A stretch of 64,000 nt of DNA, taken from positions 1 through 64,000 of the forward strand of contig CADCCU010000002.1 in assembly GCA_902800015.1 (NCBI GenBank), in the 5' to 3' direction. The translations under genes and the position numbers were made by a program. This DNA comes from an uncultured Ureaplasma sp. (GTDB taxonomy: Bacteria > Bacillota_I > Bacilli_A > Mycoplasmatales > Mycoplasmoidaceae). Positions 8,709-20,596 of this stretch are shown in pieces. Position 1 is the stretch's first letter; each line of letters starts with the position of its first letter. A model generated the notes under the pieces. The model did not search any database. It was not told the origin of the DNA and saw nothing but the letters and a program-made list of their open reading frames with translations.

Positions 8709-10796
8709 TTAAAATTTAATATTCCCGTTAAAGATATTATTTAAAAAGTATTCAACTGCAACCATCGCTCGAACATCGTTATCACAGTATTTTCCTAGAT
8801 TTTCAACTGTTGTTTTTCAATCTTGATCATTTAATAAACCAAAGAATCTTTTGGTTGATGCATTTTGTGCTTCAGTTCCATTAGTGATTTGAGTTAACTC
8901 TGTTTTATAATTTTTACATCCGGTAGCTTTAAATGAATAATTATCATACTTTTCTACCAAAGGTAGAATCTTTTTAATTGAATAAAAACCTTTTAGTTCT
9001 TTAAACACCACTTGAAAGTTTTTTTCCTTAGCAACAATATTAAAAAAATCAGCTAAGTCGTAGATATTATTATTAATAACTTCGACTTTTTTACGATATT
9101 CAGTTTCATTAATATAATTTGCCATTTCTTTTAATCTTGTACGTTCGAAGTTTCTGTTAAACACAATATAAGAGTACTTACGACATACATCTAAATCTTC
9201 ACTAGGTAAAATTGCATCGATTATTTTCTTAAAATCATTTTTATTAATTCCATTAATAGGATCAATAACAAGATAAGGCATAGTTTGTAAGTTTTTATCA
9301 CCATGGTCAAAGATAATTGAAACTTGATTAACTACTTGCATGAATGGCGGATAATTATCTACAACTCTGGTTGCTATATTTAACGACTCAAAATCAAAGT
9401 AAACTTTTTTTGATCTTAAACTCTTAAAATGATTTAAGGCATCGGAACAAATTCCATAGGTTAATATCTTGTTATCTTTACAGATTGTATTTAGGTATTT
9501 GTTAAGAGCTTTGCGTATTTTATGTTTATTATCAAAAAGGCTTTTATCGAGTAAAAGTCTTCTAATAAATTCATCATCTGATAAATCATTTATGTCATTA
9601 TCATTAAACATTCATATTTGATCAATATAAGGAATTAAGTTACCTGAGAATTGTAATGATGGATACTTATTGACCCCATTTTTATCACATAAAAAATAAT
9701 AATAATCTTTTAATGCTGATCAATAATCATTATCTTTTATTTTCGATTTATATATTTTTGAAGGGATTAAAGAAGGAGTGGAATTATCAATTTGATAATT
9801 ATATAGTTCGTCAATAATATTTCAAAACTTATCCGAATTTTCTAGAAATTCTATATAAATATCTTCGTATCCTTTTTTGCCTTTGAAAGACGGATGATGA
9901 TCAAGCAATGATTTAATTGTTGTATCTTCAGGTGATTTATTACTTTCGCCTAGTCGAATTAATAATTTTAAATGTGTAGCGTCTGTTAATGTTAAATTCT
10001 CGAGTTCTTTTTTTTGATCTTCATTAGGTAGAAAACCAGTTTTATTAATTGGACAATTTTTTGTTAAAACAAAACTAATTTGTTTTGTACCTAATAATTC
10101 ATACTTGACAATACATAAATAATAATCATCAAGATAATAATCTTTGTCTTTTAATGCTTCTTCAATAATTTGTTTTTGGTAATAGATATCAATTAAATGA
10201 TTTAATTTAGGATTTGTTGTTCCTTTTGTTTCAACAAGAAACAATTTACCATCTACATTAATTAAAGCATCAGGCTTAGCAATTGCTTTATTTTTTGCAA
10301 TAAATGTTGGTTGAAACATAATTGCATACTTGTGTGTTTCTAAATATTGCAAGGTTTTAGTAAATTGTTGATTATTATTAAGTTTAAATGCAGAAAAATC
10401 AATAACATCAAATTCATTAATATTATTTCTTTTGAAATAATCGCTGAAATATTGTTTGATATATGTCTTAGATTTTTGGTCGATTATATTACCTTCAAAA
10501 ACTTTAGGATCGGAATTATCAAGATCAATATGTTCATCTTTAAGTTCTTCAACAAAAGAGTAAACATCGATCTCATTTTCATTGAAGCCATCTTTTGGCT
10601 CATCATTATCTTCAAAATCAGAATCGTTTATATTAGATAGTTGATTTTTTGTAATGTTTTTAATCATTAGATCATGAATATAATTCTCAAGTTCTTTCGT
10701 TGGATAAAATCATTCATCTTTAGGACGATAAAAGTAACGAATATAATCATACTTTCTGATATATTCTGGTTTTTTACGTAATAAAGTTTTATTCAT
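8709..10796 (-). CDS. DUF2779 family protein: PD-(D/E)xK nuclease plus DEDD exonuclease-like domain
   Basis: The 695-residue frame, read through several TGA-Trp codons, combines two nuclease-type regions. Around residues 174-192, KPDALINVDGKLFLVETKG gives the D...ExK core of a RecB/Cas4-like nuclease. Around residues 466-690, VYFDFESLNIA (DxE) and YCDNDVRAMVAVEYFL fit the DUF2779 DEDD exonuclease-like region. Such proteins are widespread in mycoplasmas, but their substrate is not known to me. It lies 8 bases downstream of lysS in the same direction, so it is probably read from the same transcript. No cas genes are nearby. Function assigned only as a probable nuclease. Confidence 0.75.
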
Positions 10797-10804
10797 AATA
10801 AAAA

Positions 10805-12286
10805 TTATTTGTTCCTATCCTTCATGTGAGGGAATAATAAAACATTTCGGATAGTTTCATTATTAGTAAATAACATTACTAATCTATCTATACCATAGCC
10901 AATGCCAGCTGTTGGTGGTAAACCATTCTCTAAAGCTTCAATGAAGTCCATATCCATTTCATTAGCTTCATCATTACCTAAGTCTTTTTCTTTTAGTTGG
11001 TTTTCAAATCGTTCATATTGATCAATTGGATCATTTAGTTCACTAAATGCATTAGCAAATTCTTTACCACAAATAAAGAATTCAAATCTTTTTGTCATCT
11101 TTGGATCATCTGTTTTTTTCTTAGCAAGCGGTGAAACTTCAATAGGATATTCATAAACAAATGTCGGTTGTTGGCATATTTTTTCACCAAATTCATCAAA
11201 AAACTTAGCTATAATATGGCCGCGGTTTCTTTCATGAGGTAAAAGTTCTAATTTAAATTCTTTTGCAGCAGTTATAGCTTCTTCATCAGTTTTGATTTTG
11301 TTAAAATCAACATTAGTTGCTTGCTTAATAACTTCTATCATTGTTACACGTTTAAAAGGTTTTGAAAAATCAATTTCTGTGCCACGATAATTTAATTTCA
11401 TTTTATCAATACAAGAAGCAATATAACGGTACAATTTTTCAGTTAAATCCATCATATCTTCCATAGAAGCATAAGCAGTGTATGCTTCCATACTTGTAAA
11501 TTCTGGATTATGCGTAGCGTCCATACCTTCGTTACGGAAAATTCGACCAATTTCATATACTTTTTCAAAACCACCAACAATTAACTTCTTTAGAGGTAGT
11601 TCAGTGGCAATTCTTAAATAGTATTCACGGTCTAATGTATTATGATGAGTAATAAACGGTTTAGCTGCAGCACCACCTAATATAGGTTGCAATACTGGTG
11701 TTTCAACTTCAAAATAACCATTTTCATCCATGAATTTTCGAATTAAAGAAACAATTTTACTACGTAAAACAAAAGTTTGCATTGACTCATCATTCATGAT
11801 TAAATCAACATAACGATGTCTTGCACGAATTTCTTCATCAACTAAACCGTGTCATTTTTCTGGTAATGGTTTTAATGACTTAGATAGCAATGTAAATGAC
11901 TTTACATTGATAGTAACTTGACCTGTATTAGTTTTCATTGGTGTGCCATGAATGCCAATGATATCTCCAATATCTAATTTTTTAAATTCTTTAAAAACAT
12001 TTTCAGGTACACCTTTTTTATTCAAATAAAATTGTGTTGTTCCATAAAAATCTTTAATAATACCAAATGTCTGTCTAATTGCCATAATTCTTCCAGCAAT
12101 AATGATTTCATCATTTGAATTATGTAGTTCTTCTTTAGAAAATTTATCGTATTTATTTTTAAAACTTGCGGTATTAAAATTACGAATAAATTTATCAATT
12201 TTAAAAGGGTCTTTATTATTTTTTTTAAGTTCTTCTAGTTGATTACGTCGAATTAATTCTTGATCGTTAAATTTTCTATTATCCAT
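10805..12286 (-). CDS. lysS: Lysyl-tRNA synthetase (class II)
   Basis: Charges tRNA-Lys in the cytoplasm. The 493-residue protein has an N-terminal OB-fold anticodon-binding domain (DEIIIAGRIMAIRQTFG) and the class II catalytic core. Motif 1 lies around FEVETPVLQP, motif 2 around YEIGRIFRNEGMDATHNPEF and motif 3 around PPTAGIGYGIDRLVML. One in-frame TGA (Trp) lies between the two domains. Its start overlaps the stop of the upstream TSCPD gene by 8 bases, which implies translational coupling. It is part of the trpS-HAD-TSCPD-lysS-DUF2779 run. Confidence 0.96.
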
Positions 12287-12566
12287 TTTGTTCTCCTTTT
12301 GGTTTTAATTCATGATTTTTAATTTTAATTAATGCTGTTGCTAATTGATCAGGGCATGATGAAGGTCGCATACCGCATGGAGTACCTTTTAATAAATTAA
12401 TAACTTCATCCATATCTCGATTAGCAACTAATTTACAAATACCTGCGGTGTTTCCTGGACAACCACCTGTAATCTTTATTTTTTCAATAATATTATTATC
12501 CCTAATTCAAATTTCCATTAATTTTGAACAAGTATATTGTGTAGTATATTCGTACTTTTTAACCAT
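12279..12566 (-). CDS. TSCPD domain protein (TIGR03905 type)
   Basis: A 95-residue protein with the segments YTCSKLMEIW, ITGGCPGNTAGIC and GTPCGMRPSSCPDQL. The last contains the TSCPD-type signature for which the family is named, and the conserved cysteines suggest metal or cofactor binding. The family is also found fused to some ribonucleotide reductases, but standalone members have no firm function. The start overlaps the end of the upstream HAD gene by 8 bases and its stop overlaps lysS by 8, so all three are probably translated in series. One TGA is read as Trp (residue 20). The assignment rests on my recognition of the motif. Confidence 0.78.
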
Positions 12567-13467
12567 TTTTCTTCCTCTTATTAGCAAAACCTCTTAGTTT
12601 AAAAAATTTAATCAATTCTTTTGCAACGCCACAATTGTCATTATCATATTCAGTAATATATCTTGCATATACTTTAGGAGCTTCTGAAGCATTTTTCATA
12701 GCATAACTATGACAAGAAGGTGTTAACATCTCAACATCGTTATCACCATCACCAAATGATAAACATCGATCAAGAGTAATACCATAATAACTAGATAAAA
12801 ATTCTAGACTTTTACCTTTACATGCAAATTGTGAATTAATTTCAATAACAATACCATTGGTTCTTTCGCGTCATAAACGAACAGTTAAAGTATTTGAATA
12901 TAAATGAAGATAATACATTATTTCATCAATTTTTGAAGCATCATTTAACATTAAGAACAATATTCTAACGTCAGTACTTTTGATATTTGAAAAATCATCA
13001 TTTATTTTAAATAAATGTTCATCATCAATAACGTGTAGTTTTTTAAGATACCATTCTTTTTCGCTTTTAGTTTTAGGGAGATTTAGCATATAGGTACCAT
13101 TGTTATTTAATAAAACTAAATTCTTTAGTGTTTTTTTAAAAGCATTTAAAACTTTTTTATTGGTAAATAAGCTAATAATAACATCAAAACTAAAGCAAAA
13201 GTTAATAGTTTTAAATGTTGGATTGCAAGGATGTCATATACATGAACCATTATGATTTGATAATAAATGTTTTAGTTCTAATTGACGATATATTGACAAT
13301 GATGTTTCTATAGGACGACCTGTAAGAATGCAAAAAACATGACCATTATCAATCAACTTTTTAACAACATCAATTGTTAATTGGTCAAGTTCTCCTTTGT
13401 TATTTAATAAAGTGCCGTCAAGGTCTGATACAATTAGATATCTACGGTTTTGTTCATTGATTGTCAT
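12559..13467 (-). CDS. Cof-type HAD hydrolase
   Basis: A 302-residue HAD-superfamily phosphatase of the Cof/YidA type, likely acting on sugar phosphates or nucleotide-sugar side products; the substrate cannot be read from sequence. Motif I is LIVSDLDGTLLNN (nucleophile Asp), motif II lies in CILTGRPIE, a conserved NHNGSCI follows, and motif IV is LSFGDGDNDVEML. The cap domain lies between. Trp is encoded by TGA several times. The ATG shares one base with the trpS stop (TAATG) and its 3' end overlaps the TSCPD gene by 8 bases. Confidence 0.9.
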
Positions 13468-14483
13468 TATTTTTGTAATCCTACTTTTTTATAAACAAGA
13501 GCAAGCTTTTTATTAGCTATTTTATTTAACTCTTTTTGGTTTTGGTTTAAAATTGGTAATATTTTCTTTTCGTAATTTTTATGTGCTGCTTTGTAGTGTT
13601 TTTGAATTTTAGTTAAAAATTTAACTAAAATATCAGCTAAATCTTTTTTAAAAACACCATAATTTGAATTTTTATATTTATTCTCAATTTTTGTAAAAGG
13701 AATATCAGTTAATGCACTGTATATAGATAATAAATTACTTACTCCAGGTTGATTAACTGGATCATATTTAATTTTATTAAGTGCATCAGTTTTAGCAGAC
13801 ATAATCTTTTTACGTACTACGTCTGGTTCATCAAGTAAATAAACAACACCTTTTTGATTTTCAGTAGATTTTGACATCTTGACAGCTGGATTTTGTAAAT
13901 CCATAATTCTAGCTCCAGTTTTAGGAATAAATGGACGTGGAATGTTAAAAAGTTTACCATATTTTTTATTCATACGGTTTGCTAAATTAGCTGTTAATTC
14001 CATGTGTTGTTTTTGATCAGCACCAACAGGAACAATATCAGCATCATATAGTAAAATATCAGCCGCCATTAACACAGGGTATGTAAATAATCCAGCTGGA
14101 ATAGTGTCTGTACCATTAGCATTAGTAAATTTTTTAGCTTTATCTTTATATTGAGTCATGCGGTTTAGTTCACCAATTGTGGCATTACACATTAAAATGT
14201 GTTCTAATGCAGGGTGAGCCATAACATCAGATTGATATCATACATGATTTTTCTTTAGATCAAGTCCACATGCATAATACATACATACTACACTCTTCAT
14301 GTTTTCATAAATTGATTTGTAATCAATTTTAGGGTTTGTAATTACATGTAAATTAGCTACAAAAATGTAAGATTCATAATTATTTTGAAAATCAACATAT
14401 GATTTGATTGCGCCAAAATAATTGCCTAATGTTAACTTGTTTGATGGCTGAATACCAGACAATAACTTTTTCATTTCTTTCAT
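13467..14483 (-). CDS. trpS: Tryptophanyl-tRNA synthetase
   Basis: Charges tRNA-Trp; in this organism the product must serve UGA as well as UGG codons. The 338-residue class I enzyme shows GIQPSNKLTLGNYFGA (HIGH-type motif), VPVGADQKQHMELT and the NPAVKMSKSTEN loop (KMSKS). The start is ATG 14483 or ATG 14474 three codons later. TATAAT on the minus strand at 14495-14500 puts the transcript start only about 5 bases before ATG 14483, so translation may be leaderless. The gene opens the operon trpS-HAD-TSCPD-lysS and is divergent from the EIIB-like gene. Confidence 0.96.
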
Positions 14484-14494
14484 AGTACTACTAT

Positions 14495-14500
14495 ATTATA
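14495..14500 (-). promoter_or_regulatory. -10 box of trpS operon
   Basis: TATAAT read on the minus strand, 12 bases upstream of the trpS ATG, within the 27-base gap separating two divergent genes. Confidence 0.6.
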
Positions 14501-14510
14501 ATTAAAACAT

Positions 14511-14876
14511 ATGAATATATTTACACGCGTTTTATTTGACATATTCACTCTTGGTGTCTTTGAAATTATTTTACACGCTAAGGCTAAAAAAGTTGCTAAT
14601 GTTAAAAATTCTGAATTAACTTATTCTAAAACTTATAAATTTAACATTAATAACTTTATCAACGATCTTGGTGGAATCGATAATATTGAAAATGTTTCGT
14701 CAACACTATCTAGTGTAAAAATTAATCTTAAAAAGATTAATTTAATCATTGCAGATTTACAAAAAAAATATCAAATTAAAGGCATAACAAAATCAAATAA
14801 TGTATTAATTTTAGTTTTTGGCGATAATGCTAAAACAATTGCAGAAAATATTGAAAAATTATTAAAAACTAAATAA
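14511..14876 (+). CDS. PTS EIIB-like protein lacking the phosphorylated cysteine
   Basis: A 121-residue protein with an N-terminal hydrophobic segment (FTRVLFDIFTLGVFEIILHA) followed by an EIIB-like fold: INDLGGIDNIENVSSTLSSV aligns with the glucose-family EIIB consensus GGxxNIxxxxxCxTRLR. The position normally occupied by the phosphoryl-accepting Cys is Ser or Thr, and the TRLR Arg are gone. A standalone EIIB-like protein is known in other mollicutes (MG129 type, from memory). Because the accepting residue is missing it is unlikely to phosphorylate sugars; a structural or regulatory role is possible. No PTS genes are adjacent. Divergent from trpS. Confidence 0.65.
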   Translation: MNIFTRVLFDIFTLGVFEIILHAKAKKVANVKNSELTYSKTYKFNINNFINDLGGIDNIENVSSTLSSVKINLKKINLIIADLQKKYQIKGITKSNNVLILVFGDNAKTIAENIEKLLKTK

Positions 14877-14951
14877 ACATTAATTTTACAGTGCAAATAA
14901 ATCTTAAATAGGTTTTTGACGTCATGTTAAACATTTACGGTTTAATTAGGA

Positions 14952-16712
14952 CTATTTGGTTTTGGGTTTAAAATAACCTTTGTTTTTCATTCATATAACC
15001 TTGTTATCATAAGAAGTTAATGTCAAATACTTATTGTAAAAGGTAGAGATTCAAATATTTCAAATAAATCACGAAACTACAATTGATGCTAGTGGGCTTG
15101 CTAGGTATATAATTTCTTGTTTAGTTACAATTGAAATACCAAACATTATAAATGAAACAGGAACAAAACAAATTAAATTATATGTCATTGCTGCAATATT
15201 ACTTCGAACAGTTTGACCTATTGCTTGGAATAAAATATTAGGACCCATGGAAAAAATATAAACAATATCTTTAATTATTACAAATATTAATAGTGTAGAT
15301 GCAATCGTACTTTCATGAATATTAAAAATCATTAGAAAATATTTATTAAAAACAATGACTAAAGCGAATCATATAGAAAGTAAAGCAACAAAAAACTGTG
15401 ATATTGCAAATGACTTTCGTAATCGTTCAAAATCTTTTAAACCATAGTAATGTGCAATCATTATTCGCGCACCGTGAACCATTCCTGAAACTAATGATAA
15501 AAATAATGCTTCAATTGGTAATATTGCGCCATAGAAATTTGTATATCCATCAGCTGTAGTGCCACCATCACCAATTATTTTAATCAAAATACTTGAAAAA
15601 ATGAATAACATTAAAAAATTCATGAATGTATCACATAAATTTCTTACAAGTGAAGAAAGGCCAAAGAAAAATATTCGTTTTAATGCATGTAATTTAAAAT
15701 TATGTTTTTTTAAATTTAAGTCAGAATAATGTAAATTAGTCATATTACGTTTATTCAATACTTTTATGTAAATAAAAAATCATAAGTTGTTAATAACATA
15801 TCCAATCAATGTAGCAACTGCGCTACCAATCACTGCCATATGAGCATAATAAATTAATATCCAATCAAGGAAAATATTTATAGTGTTGGATACTACTATT
15901 GCAATAATAATGTTAACAGAACGTCCCTCAGTTATCAATAAGCCACTCAAAAGTGAACTATAAAGCATTAAAATAAGGCCACCGATAACAATATATCCAT
16001 ATTCTTTTGAATATAACATTGTCAAATCTGATGCTTTGCTATATACTTTTTGCAAACAAAGGAAGACTGTATTAAAATCTAAGCCAGTTTTATTGCATGC
16101 TTGGAATATTAAATCTTGCCCTTTCATCAATTCTGCATATGGATCACCATGTTCAAAATGCAAAATAGAATTTAAAGCAACAGAAAAAATTCCTGCAAAA
16201 ATAGCATAAATAATCAATACAAAATAAAAACTTGTACATCAAGCTTGGCCAGCATTATTATTGATTGTTTTGCCGTTCACTTTAGCAAAATATAATGATG
16301 ATCCAGCAAAAACAAATTGAGAAAAAGCAACAATTATCAATGCTAGTGGTGCAAAATATGTAATTGCGTTACGAACAATTAATGTCGTTGAATATTTAGT
16401 TAAATAAACATCCAAACCTGCATTATTTAGTTTATCAACATAATCTATATAGTCATTATATGAAGTTCCAGCACCGGTAATCATATTTTCAAATGTATTA
16501 GATAAAGGCACTAATCGTGTTAATAATAGCTCATCAATAAAAACATATAAAGCAGACATAAAAGTAATAATTGTTGTTGGAATAATTATCGCCACAAATA
16601 TTCGCAATAAAGAATGGTCATCTCAAATGCTTTTATGTTGCTTCTTTTTATTAAAAAAGTCTTTTTGGTTGTTTATATTGTAATCAATTCGATCACCGAT
16701 ATTAAATGCCAT
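14952..16712 (-). CDS. MATE family efflux transporter
   Basis: A 586-residue polytopic membrane protein, reconstructed across eight or more TGA-Trp codons in one frame. It has about 12 hydrophobic helices in two halves, an N-terminal soluble stretch of some 35 residues (MAFNIGDRIDYNINNQ) and conserved MATE features. These include IVSNTINIFLDWILIY, GSAVATLIGYVINN and a second-half FMNFLMLFIFSSILIK, like NorM/DinF proteins that exchange cations for drugs or metabolites. The substrate is unknown. The protein ends MKNKGYFKPKTK. It is a single gene between rpoC and the convergent EIIB-like gene; 75 bases separate the latter, with no clear terminator. Confidence 0.85.
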
Positions 16713-16742
16713 AAATTATATCTATTGTATTATATAAATAAA

Positions 16743-16768
16743 ATGGTTGTGGAATTTTCCACAACCAT
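16743..16768 (-). terminator. Terminator of rpoBC
   Basis: ATGGTTGTGGAA and TTCCACAACCAT form a near-perfect 12-base inverted repeat 18 bases past the rpoC stop, followed on the minus strand by TTTATTTAT. Confidence 0.8.
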
Positions 16769-16786
16769 CACTAGTTTAAAAACAAA

Positions 16787-19700
16787 TTATTCTTTAGTTT
16801 TTTTTAAACCAGTTCCAGCAGGAATTAATCGACCTAACATTACATTTTCTTTCAAACCTTTTAAGTAATCGGCTTGATTTTTAATGGCTGCATCAGTCAA
16901 TACTTTCTTAGTGTCTTGGAAACTTGCAGCAGATAGGAATGAATCACTATGACTTGGAATATCATCCAAACCATAAATCACATTAACAGCTGTAATTGGT
17001 GCACGGTTGCTGATCAACAATTGCTTATTAGTGTTAATATAGTCATTAATACTAATAATTTGACCAACAAAGTATTCAGAATCACCAGGACTTAATACTT
17101 TCATCTTATTAGTCATTTGACGAATAATGATTTCGATATACTTATCACTAATTTCAATACCTTGTAAACGGTAAACTTTTTGTACTTCTTTTAATAAGTA
17201 TTCACGTGCAGCTTTAATACCAGCAACATGTAATAAGTCATTAATATTTACTAAACCATTAGTAATCTTATCACCAGGAACTACATGGTCGCCAACTTTT
17301 ACACGAAATACAGATGTTAAAGGCGCCTTGTATGAAACAATTTCATTAGTTTTATCTGTTTCTACCTCAATAATATAACCTTCATCAGTCGCATTTTTTG
17401 ATTTAATCTTACCATTTACATCACTAATTAAAGCAAGTTCATAATCTTTTGGTGGGATCATATCAAATAATTGTTTCAAACGTTCGAAACCTTGCGCAAT
17501 GTTACCACCAGCAGAACCACTAGCACCACCAGTATGGAAAGTACGTAAGTTTAATTGTGTACCAGGTTCACCAATAGATTGTGCAGCAACTACACCAATA
17601 GCTGTACCAATTTCAATAGGTTTATTTGTAGTTAAATCATTACCAAAACAATGACGACAAATACCATTTTTTGCTTTACAGTGAATAGCACTTCTTACAG
17701 TAACTGTTTCTACACCAGCTGCTTCAATTGCCTTAGCAATTTCAGGAGAAATAATCTCATTTGGTCCTACTAGCTGTTTATTTGTTTTTGGATCAAATAC
17801 AGCATCTAAACTATAACGGTTTACAATTCGATCATATAATGGTTCAATAACAACATTTTCAAATGTATCAACAATAGCACTAACTACTACACCTTTTGTT
17901 GTTCCACAATCATCTTCGGTAACAATAACTTCTTGAGCAGCATCAACAAGTTTTCTTGTCATATAACCAGACTTAGAAGTTTTCATCGCAGTATCGGCCA
18001 TACCTTTACGTGCACCATATGATGAGTTATAGTATTCACTAATAGTTAATCCATCAATGAATGAGTCTTTAATAGGAACTTCAATAGTATCTTTAATTAC
18101 ATGGCCACCTGTTTTACGTTCATAGTTATATGAACGGTTCATCAATCCACGCATACCAATTAATTGGGTAAATTGTGATACATTACCACGAGCGCCAGAG
18201 TTAGCCATAATAATTACAGAGTTATTAGCATTGCTTGGGTCATTCATGATCTTTTCAATATCAGAAGTAACTTTATCTTTTACATTACTCCATAGGCTAA
18301 CAACCTTAGTATATCTTTCATCATCAGTTAATAGACCCTTACTAAATTGTTTACGGAATTTAGCAACTTGTTTATCAGCTTCAACAAAATATTCTTGTTT
18401 ATTCTTGTATGTAGGAATATCAAATACTGACATAGTAATTCCACTCTTGGTAGAATATTTAAATCCTAAATCTTTAATCTTATCCATTGTTGATGAAACA
18501 ATAGTATCAGCATATTTACTGTGAAGCATTAAAATTAAGTTACTTACTGATTTTTTAGCAAATGGTTTTGCTAATTCACGAACTTTAATTGCTTCTCTAA
18601 TATCAGTTGTATAAGGAATTAAATCATTTTTTGGTAATTTGCCATTGGCGTTATTTACAAAATTAAATGATGCAGGTAAAGCGTTATTGATTAAAATTTT
18701 ACCAATAGTTGTAATAATGATACCATCATTACTAAATGTCTTTTTACTATATGCTTTAGTTGATATACCAACTAATGCTCTTAAATCAACTACACCTAAT
18801 TGGTAAGCTTTAATTGCTTCACTAGCAGATGCAAAGATGATTCCTTCACCTTTAGCACCTTTAATTTCAGTTGATAAATAGTAAATACCAATCAACATAT
18901 CTTGTGAAGGAGTAATAATTGGTTTACCATCTTTTGGACCAAGGATATGTTTAGCAGCCATTAAGTATTCACGAGCTTCTTTTACTGATTCATCAGTAAT
19001 AGGTAAGTGAACAGCCATTTGGTCACCATCGAAATCAGCGTTAAAAGCAGCACATGCTAATGGATGCAAGCGAATAGCTTTACCATCAACAATTTTTGGT
19101 TCAAATGCTTGAATTCCTAAACGGTGAAGTGTAGGCGCACGGTTTAATAATACAGGACGTTGTTTAATAACCTTATATACTACTTCTCAAATTTGATCAT
19201 CTTCTTTCATGATCATTTGTTCAGCGATTTTAATATTATTAGCAATTGGTTTAATTTCATTGCCAAAATCATCAGTTTTACGAATCAATTCATGAATAAT
19301 ATATGGTTTGAATAATTTCAATACCATAGAAGTAGGAATACCGGCTTGGGTTAGCTTTAATTCAGGACCAACAACAATAACTGAACGACCTGAGTAGTCA
19401 ACACGCTTACCTAATAAGTTTTGACGGAATAAACCTTGTTTACCTTTTAAATGATCAGTTAATGATTTTAATGCACGGTGATCTTTAGATAATACTGGTT
19501 TGCTACGGCTTGCATTATCAAATAAAGCATCAACTGATTCTTGTAACATACGTTTTTCATTATTTAAAATAATGGTTGGTGCATTTAAACTCATTAAATG
19601 TTTTAAACGTTCGTTACGAATAATAATTTTTCGATAAAAATTATTAATGTCGCTTGTAGTAAATTTACCACCATCAAGTTGAACAATTGGACGAGTGTCA

Positions 19701-20578
19701 GGTGGAGTAACAGGAACAACTTCAAGAATCATTCATTCTGGTTTGTTATTTGATTCAATGAATCATTTAATGGTTTCTACACGACGAGTTAATTTTCTAA
19801 ATTCAACTTTGCTTGGATCGGTTTTCTTTAAAGCTTTTTGTACATTATTAAATTCAGTTTGTAAATCTAATGCTTTTAATAACTTTTGGATTGCTTCAGC
19901 ACCAATACCAAATTTAATACCGGTGTATTTAGTAATGAAGTTGAAGACTTCTTCAATACTAAATGGTAATGAAGAGTCTTGTAATCTTGTAGCGTAATCA
20001 TTTGCTCGTTCATATTCAAATGATTTCTTGTCAAGTTTCTTCATAATATTTTCTTTTAAAATCTTACGTAATTTAGCACGGTTTGATTTTGAAGATTTAG
20101 GATTATTTAAATCAATAACTTCCTTGTTATTGAATACCTTATTACCATTATTATCAAGAATTACATAGTTAACAAAGTAAACTATTTGTTCAACTTCTTT
20201 ATAAGGAATATCTAATAATAAAGAAATCTTTGAAGGATTAGGTAATTCTTTAATCATCCAAGTATGTGCAATTGGAATAGGTAATTTAATATGACCCATT
20301 CTTTCACGACGAACAATAGATTCAGTAATTTCTACACCACAGTTTTCACAAACTTTACCACGGTATTTAATTTTCTTATATTTACCACAAGCACACTCAA
20401 AGTCTTTTACAGGTCCAAAAATTACTTCATCAAACAAACCACCTTTTTCAGGTTTTAATGTTTTATAGTTAATTGTTTCACTACGAGTAACTTCACCATG
20501 TGATCAACTAAGGATCTTTTCGGGAGAAGCTAAATGTAAATTTAAACCTTTAATTTCATCAATTTTCTTAATTGCCAT
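16787..20578 (-). CDS. rpoC: DNA-directed RNA polymerase beta' subunit
   Basis: The catalytic Mg-binding subunit of RNA polymerase, 1263 residues. The N-terminal zinc finger is visible as [19 protein letters not shown], the active site as [16 protein letters not shown] (the three Asp bind Mg), and the second zinc site as CRHCFG after CKAKNGIC. The bridge/trigger region [20 protein letters not shown] and [22 protein letters not shown]-type motif (present as [20 protein letters not shown]) are intact. The ATG at 20578 lies 18 bases after the rpoB stop. It is the second gene of rpoBC and is followed by a strong terminator. Confidence 0.98.
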
Positions 20579-20596
20579 ATTTATTTTCTCCAATCT

